Assembly (NCBI GenBank): GCA_050875145.1
Contig: JBNMLH010000005.1
Location: 140,134-204,133, forward strand
Length of the DNA stretch: 64,000 nt
DNA from: CAG-411 sp050875145
GTDB taxonomy: Bacteria > Bacillota > Clostridia > Lachnospirales > Lachnospiraceae
Direction of reading: 5' to 3'
This document shows, one piece after another, positions 34,428 to 42,969 of this stretch. Under the pieces are notes generated by a model that worked only from the letters and a program-made list of their open reading frames with translations, was not told the DNA's origin and made no database searches. The translations under genes were made by a program, and so were the position numbers. Every line of letters begins with the position of its first letter. Position 1 is the first letter of the stretch.

Positions 34428-34859
34428 ATGAAAAAATCAAGAAAAAAAATATATATGTTAATGCTAATTTTAGTAGGAATGATTATGGTAGTTATAGTGT
34501 CCTATTGTCAAAGTAGGACATTAAAGAAAAACACTTCTTCAAACAGTGTATTTACAGAAGAGTATTTCGATGGTCTTGTGCAGATAGAGAGTTGGACTGG
34601 GGAACAAAAGACGGATGAAGTAGATAAGTTGCGGAAGTTTTGTACTATATTAGAAAATCTAAAAATAAAAGAGATTGAAACTGAAACTCAGTTAAATAAG
34701 TATGGTGGTTATTCTTATAAGTTGCGTTATAAGGGGAAAAAAGAAAAAATGATTTCAATCATAGGCATAAACGATACGAGGACAATCATAAGTGTAGATA
34801 AGCATTATTATGAAACAGATAAAGCTATATTACCTGAGGTTGTAGACATATTTAGATAA
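34428..34859 (+). CDS. Small membrane-anchored protein, unknown function
   Basis: A 143-residue protein I do not recognise. A basic N-terminus and one hydrophobic helix (about 8-26, IYMLMLILVGMIMVVIV) are followed by a Cys (YCQSR) that is not a clear lipobox. The soluble part is predicted alpha/beta, ending YYETDKAILPEVVDIFR. It is preceded by weak purine-rich RBS GAGG. It stands alone between the ptsI terminator and structured element B. It could be a small extracytoplasmic sensor or a lipoprotein; no relation to a known family is claimed. Confidence 0.65.
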   Translation: MKKSRKKIYMLMLILVGMIMVVIVSYCQSRTLKKNTSSNSVFTEEYFDGLVQIESWTGEQKTDEVDKLRKFCTILENLKIKEIETETQLNKYGGYSYKLRYKGKKEKMISIIGINDTRTIISVDKHYYETDKAILPEVVDIFR

Positions 34860-34882
34860 ACAGAAATGCAGCAATTGGAAAA

Positions 34883-35002
34883 TGGCGGATACGAGTTCTT
34901 GAACGAGGTGCGGAGTTAAGCCCCGTACCTCGTAAGGCACGTAGTGTTGCTTTTATATGAGTAAGTAGCAAAGCGGATTAGGAATAGCATTGACTTTATG
35001 CG
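34883..35002 (+). repeat. Structured intergenic element, copy B
   Basis: A hairpin (ACGAGGTGCGG at 34903 pairing with CCGTACCTCGT ending 34933) is followed by TAGTGTT (34942-34948). The conserved tail is at 34957-34988: ATGAGTAAGTA, GCAAAGCGGATTAGGAAT. The left outer arm has decayed. Same order and orientation as copy A. It ends at the 3' end of the convergent HTH gene. Confidence 0.7.
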
Positions 35003-35431
35003 TTAGATTCGGATTATTCCAGGTAAGTTTTGTTCTAAGAGGAAGGCATCCAGATCACAGACCTTTTTCTTTTTTGAGACAAAAAATATAATTGCACTAT
35101 CCCTTTGATCTTTGGCATATAAGGGAGCGAAGCGTGCTACTTTTAATAAGACCTGAAGCTCATCAAGAGAAAGCATCATTCCCATACCCAGACAGATAAG
35201 AGAATCTCTGGAAGGTTTTCTTGTGCCATTAAAAAGTTGGTATCCATATGTGCGATCCAATTCAGCACATTTAATTACATTTGCTTTTTTTAATTTCTTT
35301 TTTAGGAGGAGGTTTTCTAACCAGTCAGAAATAGCAATTTGTTGTAATTCCTGTTCATATGTACGATAGTAGTTTTCGATAGAAATTCCGCTGGTTAAAA
35401 TTTCAAGTAATTCTTGTGTTCTGGCTTTCAT
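35003..35431 (-). CDS. HTH regulator divergent from the Ser/Thr kinase gene
   Basis: A 142-residue protein with a Cro/C1-like helix-turn-helix in the middle (LKKANVIKCAELDRTYGYQLFNGTRKPSRDSLICLGMGMMLS). A C-terminal segment ending ACDLDAF-type and NLPGIIRI follows. The N-terminal 40 residues are helical. The ATG at 35431 is preceded by AAAGGAG (spacing about 12); longer in-frame extension into the AT-rich gap is unlikely. It is divergent from a membrane kinase gene with a shared 160-base promoter region, so it probably regulates or reads out the kinase. The exact family is uncertain. Confidence 0.7.
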   Translation of the reverse strand: MKARTQELLEILTSGISIENYYRTYEQELQQIAISDWLENLLLKKKLKKANVIKCAELDRTYGYQLFNGTRKPSRDSLICLGMGMMLSLDELQVLLKVARFAPLYAKDQRDSAIIFFVSKKKKVCDLDAFLLEQNLPGIIRI

Positions 35432-35591
35432 AAGTGATATTTTCTCCTTTGCTTTAATTATATGAATAGGTAATTGCGAAATTCTCAATAAACTGTATTT
35501 TGTTTGTATAATTGTAAAAAATGTAAATTTATTGTACCATATATTATGAAAATAATACAATTGTTTCGTGTAAAAGAAGGAGAAAGAAAAT

Positions 35592-36677
35592 ATGTCACAT
35601 ATAGAGGAGTATTTAAAGGAAAAATATAAAAGTTTGTTGCCTTTAGATAAAAAAGTACCTCACAGAACTTTTTTGGTTTATAATACATGGACCAGTGAAG
35701 TAATGGTGGAAAAACGGGTAGAAAAAAGTAAAAAGATTATTTATCAGAAATTACAACAAGTATGTTCGCCCCATTTAGCACAGATAGAAGAAATTGTTGA
35801 ATTGGACAAGGAGTGTCGCATTTTTGAAGTATATATTAGTGGAGAAAGTTTAAAGACAAAGTTGGAACGGGGAGCTTTACCTCCAAAAGAAGTAAGAAAA
35901 TATAGTTGCATGTTGTTGGATTTGCTAAAGGAATTGCAAAAGAAAAATATAGTACATAAAGATATCAACCCTTCTAATATTATTATATCTGCGGATGGGG
36001 TTTTAAAATTGATTGATTTTGGTATTGCGCGGTCTTATCAACAGGAAAAAACAGCAGATACAGTTATTATGGGAACTGTGGGATATGCAGCACCGGAACA
36101 ATTTGGGTTTAGTCAGACCAATGAAAGAACAGATATGTACGCATTGGGAATTTTGATCAATGTAATGCTCACGGGGAAAATGCCAACAGAGTATTTAGTA
36201 GAATTAGAGCCTTTTCGTGGCATTGTGATGACCTGTACGCAGATTGATTATCGAAATCGTTTTGATTCTTATGCTCAAATAAAGGAACTGTTGCTGGAGG
36301 AGACGCAAAATAAAAATTCTAATGTCACTTTGGATGATAAAAAAAGGCATAGCATTCGGAAAATACCTGGATTTCGTTCCGGAGTATGGTGGAAGGAAAT
36401 TTTGGCAGCACTTGGTTATTTTTATGGGGTGCTTATTTTATTTATAATGGATTTTTCCTATCTGGAATTACCTACTCTTCAAGAAAAGGTACAGGGGGTT
36501 TTGTTTGGAACTATGGCTATTATAGTTCCGTATTTTTGTATGATAGATCCGTTTTCATGGTTTCGTAATTGGTTCAATGAATGTGAAAAATGGGAGCGTT
36601 ATTTTATACAGGGATGCATTGCAATGGTCTTTTTTATAGTAGGAATATATTTTGCACCTCAATTGTCTCAACAATAA
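35592..36677 (+). CDS. Membrane-anchored Hanks-type Ser/Thr protein kinase
   Basis: Kinase domain about residues 20-240. The lysine is in MVEKRV, the catalytic loop is VHKDINPSN, then LIDFGIARSY (DFG) and GYAAPEQFG (APE). The glycine-rich loop is not recognisable, so ATP binding may be atypical. After a short linker come three to four helices (about 272-355) with no extracellular PASTA repeats, unlike PrkC. Small kinases of this type beside an HTH gene occur in Lachnospiraceae. RBS AAGGAG. Its stop overlaps the left arm of structured element C. Confidence 0.88.
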   Translation: MSHIEEYLKEKYKSLLPLDKKVPHRTFLVYNTWTSEVMVEKRVEKSKKIIYQKLQQVCSPHLAQIEEIVELDKECRIFEVYISGESLKTKLERGALPPKEVRKYSCMLLDLLKELQKKNIVHKDINPSNIIISADGVLKLIDFGIARSYQQEKTADTVIMGTVGYAAPEQFGFSQTNERTDMYALGILINVMLTGKMPTEYLVELEPFRGIVMTCTQIDYRNRFDSYAQIKELLLEETQNKNSNVTLDDKKRHSIRKIPGFRSGVWWKEILAALGYFYGVLILFIMDFSYLELPTLQEKVQGVLFGTMAIIVPYFCMIDPFSWFRNWFNECEKWERYFIQGCIAMVFFIVGIYFAPQLSQQ

Positions 36678-36785
36678 CACTATGGTAGTTTGAGCAAAAG
36701 CAAACAGCAGCCAGCGTTCATGAGTAAGTAAAGTGGATTGGGAATGTCTGTTTTACCATTTTGTATGCAGACAGCATACCATTAT
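36676..36785 (+). repeat. Structured intergenic element, copy C
   Basis: AACACTA at 36676-36682 matches the left arm of copy A; the right arm is degenerate (AGCGTTC). The conserved tail at 36720-36748 reads ATGAGTAAGTA, AAGTGGATTGGGAATGTC, and a weak hairpin with GCAGACAGC follows. Shorter than copy A and lacking its large hairpin. Confidence 0.65.
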
Positions 36786-36863
36786 AGAAAAAGTTTCCTT
36801 TATACTGAATAGTAGTAGTTTTCAATACAGTAAAAACTTACGAAAAACAGAGGAGGAAAAAAT

Positions 36864-37463
36864 ATGAAAAAACCAATTTGGAAACGCTGGTGGTTTTGGG
36901 CAATTATTGTTGTGGTTGTCCTGTGTATTGTTGCAGGTGGTTCAGATTCGTCAGATGAGGGTGCAAAGAAAGTAGAAGAAAACAAAGTAGAACAGACTGA
37001 CACAAGTAAAACAGAAACAACAAAGAAGGATGCGAAAGAGGAGAAAAAAGACAGCCAAAAGAAGGAAGAAGAATTTTTTGTTGGAGATAAGGTGAAATTG
37101 GGCGAGTATGCAATAAAAGTAACGAAAGTTTCTTATTCAAATGGAACCCAATATGACAAACCGAAAAGTGGAAAGGTATTTGTAACGGTAATGGTTGCTA
37201 TTTTCAATAATGGCGATAGTCAGATTAGCTATAATCCTTATGATTTTTCTTTACAAAATAGCAATGGGGAGGTAAGTGATATTACATTTACAGCCATAGA
37301 TCAGGATACGGCTTTAAATTCCGGAGAGTTGGTTGCTGGTGGGACAGTAAAAGGTTCTCTGACATTTGAGGCACCTAAAAAGGACAAAAAATTAGTATTA
37401 CGATATCAGCCTAATTTTTGGAGTGATAAAGAGATTCAAATTCATTTGAATAAAGAAAAATAG
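36864..37463 (+). CDS. Membrane-anchored DUF4352 protein
   Basis: A 199-residue protein with Lys/Arg/Trp-rich start, one membrane helix (WFWAIIVVVVLCIVAGG, about 10-27), a highly charged linker of about 45 residues and a C-terminal Ig-like DUF4352 domain (about 75-195). The domain shows KLGEYAIKVTKVSYSNG, KVFVTVMVAIFNNGDSQ and the typical late motif GGTVKGSLTFEAP. These are extracytoplasmic domains of unknown ligand, common in Firmicutes. RBS GAGGAGG. Its own transcript is likely, between element C and the TPP-controlled thi operon. Confidence 0.85.
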   Translation: MKKPIWKRWWFWAIIVVVVLCIVAGGSDSSDEGAKKVEENKVEQTDTSKTETTKKDAKEEKKDSQKKEEEFFVGDKVKLGEYAIKVTKVSYSNGTQYDKPKSGKVFVTVMVAIFNNGDSQISYNPYDFSLQNSNGEVSDITFTAIDQDTALNSGELVAGGTVKGSLTFEAPKKDKKLVLRYQPNFWSDKEIQIHLNKEK

Positions 37464-37525
37464 TAGATTCAAGTGGTTGAAAGAAAAATAGAAAAGTGCG
37501 TCTTATAGAAACTTTTGATTATATG

Positions 37526-37554
37526 TTGAAAAAAATAAATAATCTTGCTACAAT
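37526..37554 (+). promoter_or_regulatory. Promoter of the thi operon
   Basis: TTGAAA (37526-37531), a 17-base spacer and TACAAT (37549-37554), about 11 bases before the riboswitch aptamer. Confidence 0.7.
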
Positions 37555-37564
37555 AAAAAAGGAA

Positions 37565-37646
37565 AATATGCAGGGGAACTAAGTGTTGAGAAGGCATTGC
37601 CTGACCCTTTGAACCTGTCGGTTAATACCGTGGTAGGGAGCATAAA
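37565..37646 (+). promoter_or_regulatory. TPP riboswitch
   Basis: Clear THI-box aptamer. P1 pairs TATGC with GCATA. The core has AGGGGAACT, TGAGAAGG and CTGACCCTTTGAACCTG, and finally TAATACCGTGGTAGGGA. It binds thiamine pyrophosphate and, with the terminator at 37694-37729, should stop transcription of thiC-thiE-thiD when the cofactor is plentiful. Confidence 0.96.
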
Positions 37647-37693
37647 ATAGTATGATAGATTTGTTTATCGGATAAATACTTTGCAGGAAAGGA

Positions 37694-37729
37694 AAAGAAT
37701 CAACACGTTTTGGTGTTGATTCTTTTTTT
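37694..37729 (+). terminator. Riboswitch-controlled terminator
   Basis: AAGAATCAACAC pairs with GTGTTGATTCTT, then TTTTT. It lies 48 bases after the aptamer and is the expected expression platform. From 37730 to 37938 there is a long untranslated leader of about 200 bases with no other feature I can support. Confidence 0.88.
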
Positions 37730-37950
37730 GCTCTAAAGGAAAATACGTCCGATAGAGAAAAACGCTTTGCGGCAAATGTACACACATATTTTGCTTAACA
37801 AGGTACGAGTTTTAGTAAAATAGCGCACAGAGTAGATGTGTAGGGAAGATAGTGGAAAAAGCATACAACTGAGCTTGCGCTGCTATTGTAGTTATACATA
37901 GAAAGATAAAGTTTTGAAAACATTATAATATAGAAAGGTTGGTAGATAAA

Positions 37951-39255
37951 ATGTATACAACACAGATGGACGCTGCCAGAAAAGGCATTGTTACAAAAGA
38001 GATGAAAGTGGTTGCGGAAAAAGAAAACATGGATGTAGAAGAACTGAGAAAATATATGGCAGAAGGAAAAGTTATTATTCCTTGCAATAAAAAGCATACA
38101 GCCATAGACCCTAATGGGATTGGTTCTATGTTGAAAACCAAAATTAATGTAAATTTAGGAATTTCCAGAGATTGCATTGATATGGACATGGAATTAGCGA
38201 AGGTACAGAGTGCAGTGGATATGGGAGCCGAGGCAATCATGGATTTAAGCTCTTATGGGGATACCAGAACTTTTCGAAGAAAAATTGCTACAGAATGTAG
38301 TGCAATTTTGGGAACAGTGCCTATCTATGATGCGGTTGTGTATTATCATAAGGCATTAAAAGAGATTACTGCACAGGAATGGTTAGATATTGTACGAATG
38401 CATGCAGAAGATGGCGTGGATTTTATGACCATTCATTGTGGATTGAATAGAGAAACTGCAAAGCGTTTTAAGAAAAATAAACGTCTTATGAATATTGTTT
38501 CCAGAGGTGGTTCTATTATGTTTGCGTGGATGGAGATGACAGGAGAGGAAAATCCATTTTATGAGCATTATGATGAAATTTTGGATATCTGCCGAGAATA
38601 TGATATTACAATGAGTTTGGGAGATGCCTGTCGTCCGGGATGTATAGCAGATGCTACGGATACAGCGCAAATTGAGGAATTGATTGTTTTAGGAGAACTT
38701 ACGAAACGTGCATGGGAAAAAGATGTACAGGTTATGATTGAAGGGCCGGGACATATGCCATTAAATCAGATTGAGGCAAATATGACAATACAGAAAACCT
38801 TGTGTCATGGTGCACCTTTTTATGTATTAGGACCGTTAGTTACTGATGTAGCACCAGGATATGACCATATTACATCTGCAATTGGTGGGGCAATTGCTGC
38901 TACATATGGGGCGTCTTTCTTGTGTTATGTTACACCTGCAGAACATTTGCGATTACCAGATTTGCAGGATGTAAAAGAGGGAATTATAGCGGCAAAGATT
39001 GCGGCACATGCAGCAGATATAGCCAAAGGCGTAAAAGGAGCAGCAGATTGGGATTATGCTATGAGTGCAGCACGAAAGAAATTGGATTGGGAAGAGATGT
39101 TTGACTTGTCTATGGACCCAGAAAAAGCCAGACGATATCGTGCGGAAGCTGCACCGGAAAAAGAGGATACTTGTAGTATGTGTGGAAACTTTTGTGCAGT
39201 AAAGAATATGAACCGAATTTTGGACGGGGAAATTGTAAGTATATTTGATGAATAA
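37951..39255 (+). CDS. thiC: Phosphomethylpyrimidine synthase ThiC
   Basis: Radical-SAM enzyme that turns AIR into HMP-P in thiamine synthesis. At 434 residues it is the short clostridial form. The [4Fe-4S] motif CSMCGNFC is at the C-terminus, and MVSRGGS-type and EGPGHMP motifs are visible. The ATG at 37951 (MYTTQMDAA) matches homologues; the TTG at 37939 lies directly on the GAAAGG site and is rejected. First gene after the riboswitch. Confidence 0.96.
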   Translation: MYTTQMDAARKGIVTKEMKVVAEKENMDVEELRKYMAEGKVIIPCNKKHTAIDPNGIGSMLKTKINVNLGISRDCIDMDMELAKVQSAVDMGAEAIMDLSSYGDTRTFRRKIATECSAILGTVPIYDAVVYYHKALKEITAQEWLDIVRMHAEDGVDFMTIHCGLNRETAKRFKKNKRLMNIVSRGGSIMFAWMEMTGEENPFYEHYDEILDICREYDITMSLGDACRPGCIADATDTAQIEELIVLGELTKRAWEKDVQVMIEGPGHMPLNQIEANMTIQKTLCHGAPFYVLGPLVTDVAPGYDHITSAIGGAIAATYGASFLCYVTPAEHLRLPDLQDVKEGIIAAKIAAHAADIAKGVKGAADWDYAMSAARKKLDWEEMFDLSMDPEKARRYRAEAAPEKEDTCSMCGNFCAVKNMNRILDGEIVSIFDE

Positions 39256-39308
39256 TAAGGACATAGCAATGTGGAAGTAACAGTTCAGCCGGGCAGAAAG
39301 GAAATACT

Positions 39309-39983
39309 ATGAAAAAGATAGATTATAGCCTGTATCTTTGTACGGAACGAAGCTATTTACAACACACCACTCTGCCAGATGCAGTGGAACAGGCAATTTT
39401 AGGTGGTTGTACCATGGTACAGCTTCGGGAGAAGGATTGTAGTACAAGAGCTTTTTATAATTTGGCGAAAGAGTTAAAAGTGGTTACCGATCAATATCAG
39501 GTGCCACTTCTTATCAATGATCGCTTGGATATTGCTTTGGCAGTAGATGCGGCAGGTGTTCATCTTGGACAATCGGATTTACCAGTAGCACAGGCACGTC
39601 GCATTTTAGGACCTGAAAAGATGATAGGAGCTACGGCAAAGACTGTAGAGCAGGCAAGACAGGCACAAAAAGAGGGGGCCAATTATTTAGGAGTAGGAGC
39701 AATCTACCCTTCGCCTACCAAAAAGGATGCCAAAGGAATCACGCAGGAAGAATTATGTACTATACGACAGAGTGTGGGTATTCCTGTTGTGGCAATTGGA
39801 GGCATTACGGCAGACCGATTAAAAGAAGTAAAATCCTGTGGAGTAGATGGAGTTGCAGTGATTTCTGCTATATTGGCTTCGCAGGATATAAGAAGGGCAG
39901 CAGAAGAACTTAAAGCTATATGGGGGCAAAATATCATTGACGATAACAGTTCAGTTGAGCAGAAAGGAAATACAATGCAATGA
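39309..39983 (+). CDS. thiE: Thiamine phosphate synthase
   Basis: Joins HMP-PP and THZ-P to thiamine phosphate. TIM barrel of 224 residues; LINDRLDIALAVDAAGVHLGQSDLP, GATAKTVEQA, GVGAIYPSPTKKDA and VAIGGIT are diagnostic. Overlaps thiD by four bases. The 30 bases before its ATG resemble those before thiD. Confidence 0.95.
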   Translation: MKKIDYSLYLCTERSYLQHTTLPDAVEQAILGGCTMVQLREKDCSTRAFYNLAKELKVVTDQYQVPLLINDRLDIALAVDAAGVHLGQSDLPVAQARRILGPEKMIGATAKTVEQARQAQKEGANYLGVGAIYPSPTKKDAKGITQEELCTIRQSVGIPVVAIGGITADRLKEVKSCGVDGVAVISAILASQDIRRAAEELKAIWGQNIIDDNSSVEQKGNTMQ

Positions 39984-40780
39984 AAAAGGTGTTATCAATT
40001 GCCGGAAGTGATTGCAGCGGTGGCGCAGGGATTCAGGCAGATTTAAAAACAATGACTATGCATGGAGTCTATGGAATGAGTGTGATTACAGCACTTACAG
40101 CACAAAATACAATGGGCGTAACAGATGTAATGCTGGTAAGTGGACCGTTTTTAAAGAAACAATTAGAGGCGGTTTTCTCGGATATTGTTCCAGATGCCAT
40201 AAAAATTGGAATGCTTGGAAATAAAGAAATAATTGAGGCATTAGCTGATTTTTTTGAAGAACATAGTGAACTTATCAAAAAGATACCGATTGTATTAGAT
40301 CCTGTCATGGTATCTACCAGTGGACATATGTTGATGGAAGCAGATGCAGTGGAAGTTTTGAAGAAAAAATTATTTCCTTGGAGTACATTGATTACGCCGA
40401 ATTTACCTGAGACCAATGTATTGACAGAGGAAAAAATTGAAACACTTGCACAGATGAAACAGGCAGCGGCTTCCCTTTCAGAACAATATGCTATTTCCGT
40501 TCTAGTAAAAGGCGGGCATTGCTCGGATGGTGCCAGTGATATTTTATACGAGAAAGATAAAAAGTGCAGTACGTTTTCGGGAGAAATACTGACAAATCCG
40601 AATAAGCATGGAACTGGTTGTACGCTATCATCTGCAATTGCCTGTAATTTAGCGAAAGGATATACGTTGCAGGAAAGTTGCCAACAGGCGAAAAGATATG
40701 TAGAGGATGCAATTCGTGCAAATCTGGATTTGGGAAAGGGAAGTGGACCTCTTAATCATATGATAAAAATGCAATATTAG
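39980..40780 (+). CDS. thiD: HMP kinase/HMP-P kinase ThiD
   Basis: Ribokinase-fold enzyme that phosphorylates HMP to HMP-P and HMP-PP. Motifs: IAGSDCSGGAGIQADLKTM at the start, DPVMVSTSG and the anion-hole KHGTGCTLSSAIA. Coupled to thiE by overlap. No thiazole branch genes (thiF, thiG, thiH, thiS) are in this window, so thiazole synthesis or salvage must come from elsewhere. Confidence 0.95.
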   Translation: MKKVLSIAGSDCSGGAGIQADLKTMTMHGVYGMSVITALTAQNTMGVTDVMLVSGPFLKKQLEAVFSDIVPDAIKIGMLGNKEIIEALADFFEEHSELIKKIPIVLDPVMVSTSGHMLMEADAVEVLKKKLFPWSTLITPNLPETNVLTEEKIETLAQMKQAAASLSEQYAISVLVKGGHCSDGASDILYEKDKKCSTFSGEILTNPNKHGTGCTLSSAIACNLAKGYTLQESCQQAKRYVEDAIRANLDLGKGSGPLNHMIKMQY

Positions 40781-40785
40781 AGACA

Positions 40786-40853
40786 AAAAACAGAATGTTA
40801 CCATCTACATAAAGAGAAGAAACTTTTGTAGATAGGGAAACATTCTGTTTTTA
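40786..40853. terminator. Long-stem terminator between thiD and mecA
   Basis: AAAAACAGAATGTT pairs with AACATTCTGTTTTT, and inside ATCTACA pairs with TGTAGAT. Works for thiD; the A/T symmetry would also serve the convergent mecA. Confidence 0.82.
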
Positions 40854-40972
40854 TATAAGAAACTTTATTCTTAAAATCAAAAATAGTCCGTCAAGTGATG
40901 CCGTTTGCAGAGAAGTGGCTAGTTGCTTTATCATACTGCAAATGTGCTAATGCTTTACAAAAACTTTCGTCC

Positions 40973-41764
40973 TTACAAATTTTCTAAAATGTGTAATGCA
41001 TCTGCCTTGGCAATCAATTTATAATGTTCTTGAAAATAAGCCATGGTAGCATAAGTATTGCGTTCCAGCTTGCCAAATTCACAAGTGAGATTACAAATTC
41101 GATTAAATTCTTCCATTCCGTGAGAGTCTTTGCTCATGATTAAATAATAAATTTCATTTTCTGTATCCTTGTATAGGGAATTTGCTCCCTTGTATAGTCC
41201 GTTTAATTCCTGCGCTAAAGAAATAACCTCATCTAAAGATTCAAATGAAAAAATACGAATGGTATTAACTGGTTGCCCGGTATCCTTCTTAGGAGCCTGT
41301 TTTTGTGGAAGAACATTGCCTGGCGCAATTGCATTTGAAAGAGGAATAAAATCCTTTTCTGCTTCTGTATCATTGTTTTCTACATCTATTACATCAGAAA
41401 AGTCTGCCTCACCATCTGATAAAACCGGAAAATCTAGTACGTCATCTTCTTCCAAGTCGAAGGTATCCATATCGCTATCAGAGGAAAAATTGGAAAAGCG
41501 TGTATCCAGTTCATCTGGGTCCTCTACTTTTGTAATGATTAGTACAAGACTTTCGGAGGAAAGTGGGATCGCTTCAATCATTAATGGAATATCCTCTGCT
41601 TCAAAACCAAGTTCATAAGATGCCTGCTGCATCATGTCACGGAATAGTTCTTTTGCCTTTTCTGTACCATATGCAAGTTCACTAATTTTTAACTCTCGAT
41701 CCAGCAAGTCTTCTTTATTTAAGGTACAACGGATTTGATTATCATTGATTCGTTCTAGTTTCAT
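40973..41764 (-). CDS. mecA: Adaptor protein MecA
   Basis: Adaptor that presents targets to the ClpC unfoldase. The N-terminal domain MKLERINDNQIRCTLNKEDL (about 1-85), a central acidic linker (DMDTFDLEEDDVLDF) and the C-terminal ClpC-binding domain (about 170-263, RIFSFESLDEVISLAQEL) are all visible. Start ATG at 41764 with AAGGAG upstream. It lies alone, convergent to the thi operon. Targets in this organism are not known. Confidence 0.93.
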   Translation of the reverse strand: MKLERINDNQIRCTLNKEDLLDRELKISELAYGTEKAKELFRDMMQQASYELGFEAEDIPLMIEAIPLSSESLVLIITKVEDPDELDTRFSNFSSDSDMDTFDLEEDDVLDFPVLSDGEADFSDVIDVENNDTEAEKDFIPLSNAIAPGNVLPQKQAPKKDTGQPVNTIRIFSFESLDEVISLAQELNGLYKGANSLYKDTENEIYYLIMSKDSHGMEEFNRICNLTCEFGKLERNTYATMAYFQEHYKLIAKADALHILENL

Positions 41765-42244
41765 AAAAATCAACTCCTTCCTTTTTCTCAGTATAGAATA
41801 TCTATCGATTAAAGTCAATAATAGGATACCCGGGGCGGCAAGTATCATTGGCACTTTTTTTAAAACATCTGCTTCTCCGTCTATTGTTTACATTATCTTG
41901 CATGTTATGAAGGTTCTGCTATTTATGATAATTATATAGAATATTATGAAGATATTGAAAATGTAAATGTAGAACTTATGAAATAAAACAAAACATAGAA
42001 ACGAAAAGTTTTTGAAAGATATGTTTCAATCCTTTTGTAAATATGTGAGGCTTGACTAAATGACATTTCCCCCTGAATCGTGATAAAATAAGGAAATAGG
42101 TATGGTGTGACATTTTAGTCTATAGAAAAGAAAGGATATTTTGGAGGAAAATTTGTTTGATTTGTGCATTGCAATGTATTTGAAAATCCACTAGAATAAT
42201 GCTTGTGATAACACAGGAGACTGTGTAGGGGAAGGTTGAAGAAA

Positions 42245-42310
42245 GTGAAAATTGCAACGCAACCCCATACTACGATCTACATTATTCTGATTGTTTCTAT
42301 TTTATCTTAA
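42245..42310 (+). CDS. Possible 21-residue hydrophobic peptide
   Basis: GTG start nine bases after GAAGG; the sequence VKIATQPHTTIYIILIVSILS has one short hydrophobic segment. It could be a small membrane peptide, or the surviving start of a broken gene because an open frame with other phase follows directly. An in-frame TTG at 42236 would add three residues. No family is recognised. Confidence 0.25.
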   Translation: MKIATQPHTTIYIILIVSILS

Positions 42311-42904
42311 ACTGTTTTGCAGAAAACAGTATTCTACACGGAATCGTGATATTCAATTCCATTATAAAAAGAACGAAAAAGAACAGAAAAATGACAGAAG
42401 CTGTGTTAAAGCAATCAATGAAAATAGATGTTGCGATAGGGCATACATCTATACGAAGAAAAGCACAGATAAAGTGGTACAACCAACATATGGAAAAGCA
42501 GAAATTGAAATAAGAATAAGAGATAGGTCTGTTATACGGGCGTTACGATAAATAAAAACATTTATCGATTGTGTACCCTTTATTTGTAGGGGAGGAGGAA
42601 TGGAGAACAGAAACAAAAATGTAAAAGGATACTGAAGGAATTTATGTACCAGTACAGTGCATAATCCAAAACCAATCCAAATGAAATGGTATGTCTGTTT
42701 TACAGATAACCATGATAGAAAATATTTTAGATTGTACTAAATTTTGGTAAATCGTTCAGTAATTTATTTATGCGGGGAAACCTAAGAAAGTTTCGCTCGC
42801 TGGCAGTTGTGTTTACACTGCTTACATTGCGATGTAATAGTCGCACACTACAAAAAAGTTATAAAAAAATATTAAGAAAGGACCAAGCATCCCAAACTGT
42901 TGTT

Positions 42905-42950
42905 GAAAAGTCAAAAGAATCCGAAAAAGTGCGGTGTCTTTTGACTTTTT
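42905..42950 (+). terminator. Terminator at the end of the gene-poor region
   Basis: AAAAGTCAAAAGA pairs perfectly with TCTTTTGACTTTT across an 18-base loop, with further T. The 84-codon frame over it (42770-43024) is therefore unlikely to be a gene. Confidence 0.8.
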
Positions 42951-42969
42951 ATCTATTACTGGATATAAT
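42941..42969 (+). promoter_or_regulatory. Promoter of the GH18 gene, -35 inside a terminator arm
   Basis: TTGACT (42941-42946), a 17-base spacer and a perfect TATAAT (42964-42969). The -35 box is part of the descending arm of the terminator at 42905-42950, so one stretch ends one transcript and starts the next. Confidence 0.8.

Noticed and set aside
41745..41939. 64-codon plus ORF over the mecA start
   Set aside because: It overlaps the mecA 5' end and RBS in antisense and ends in AT-rich sequence.
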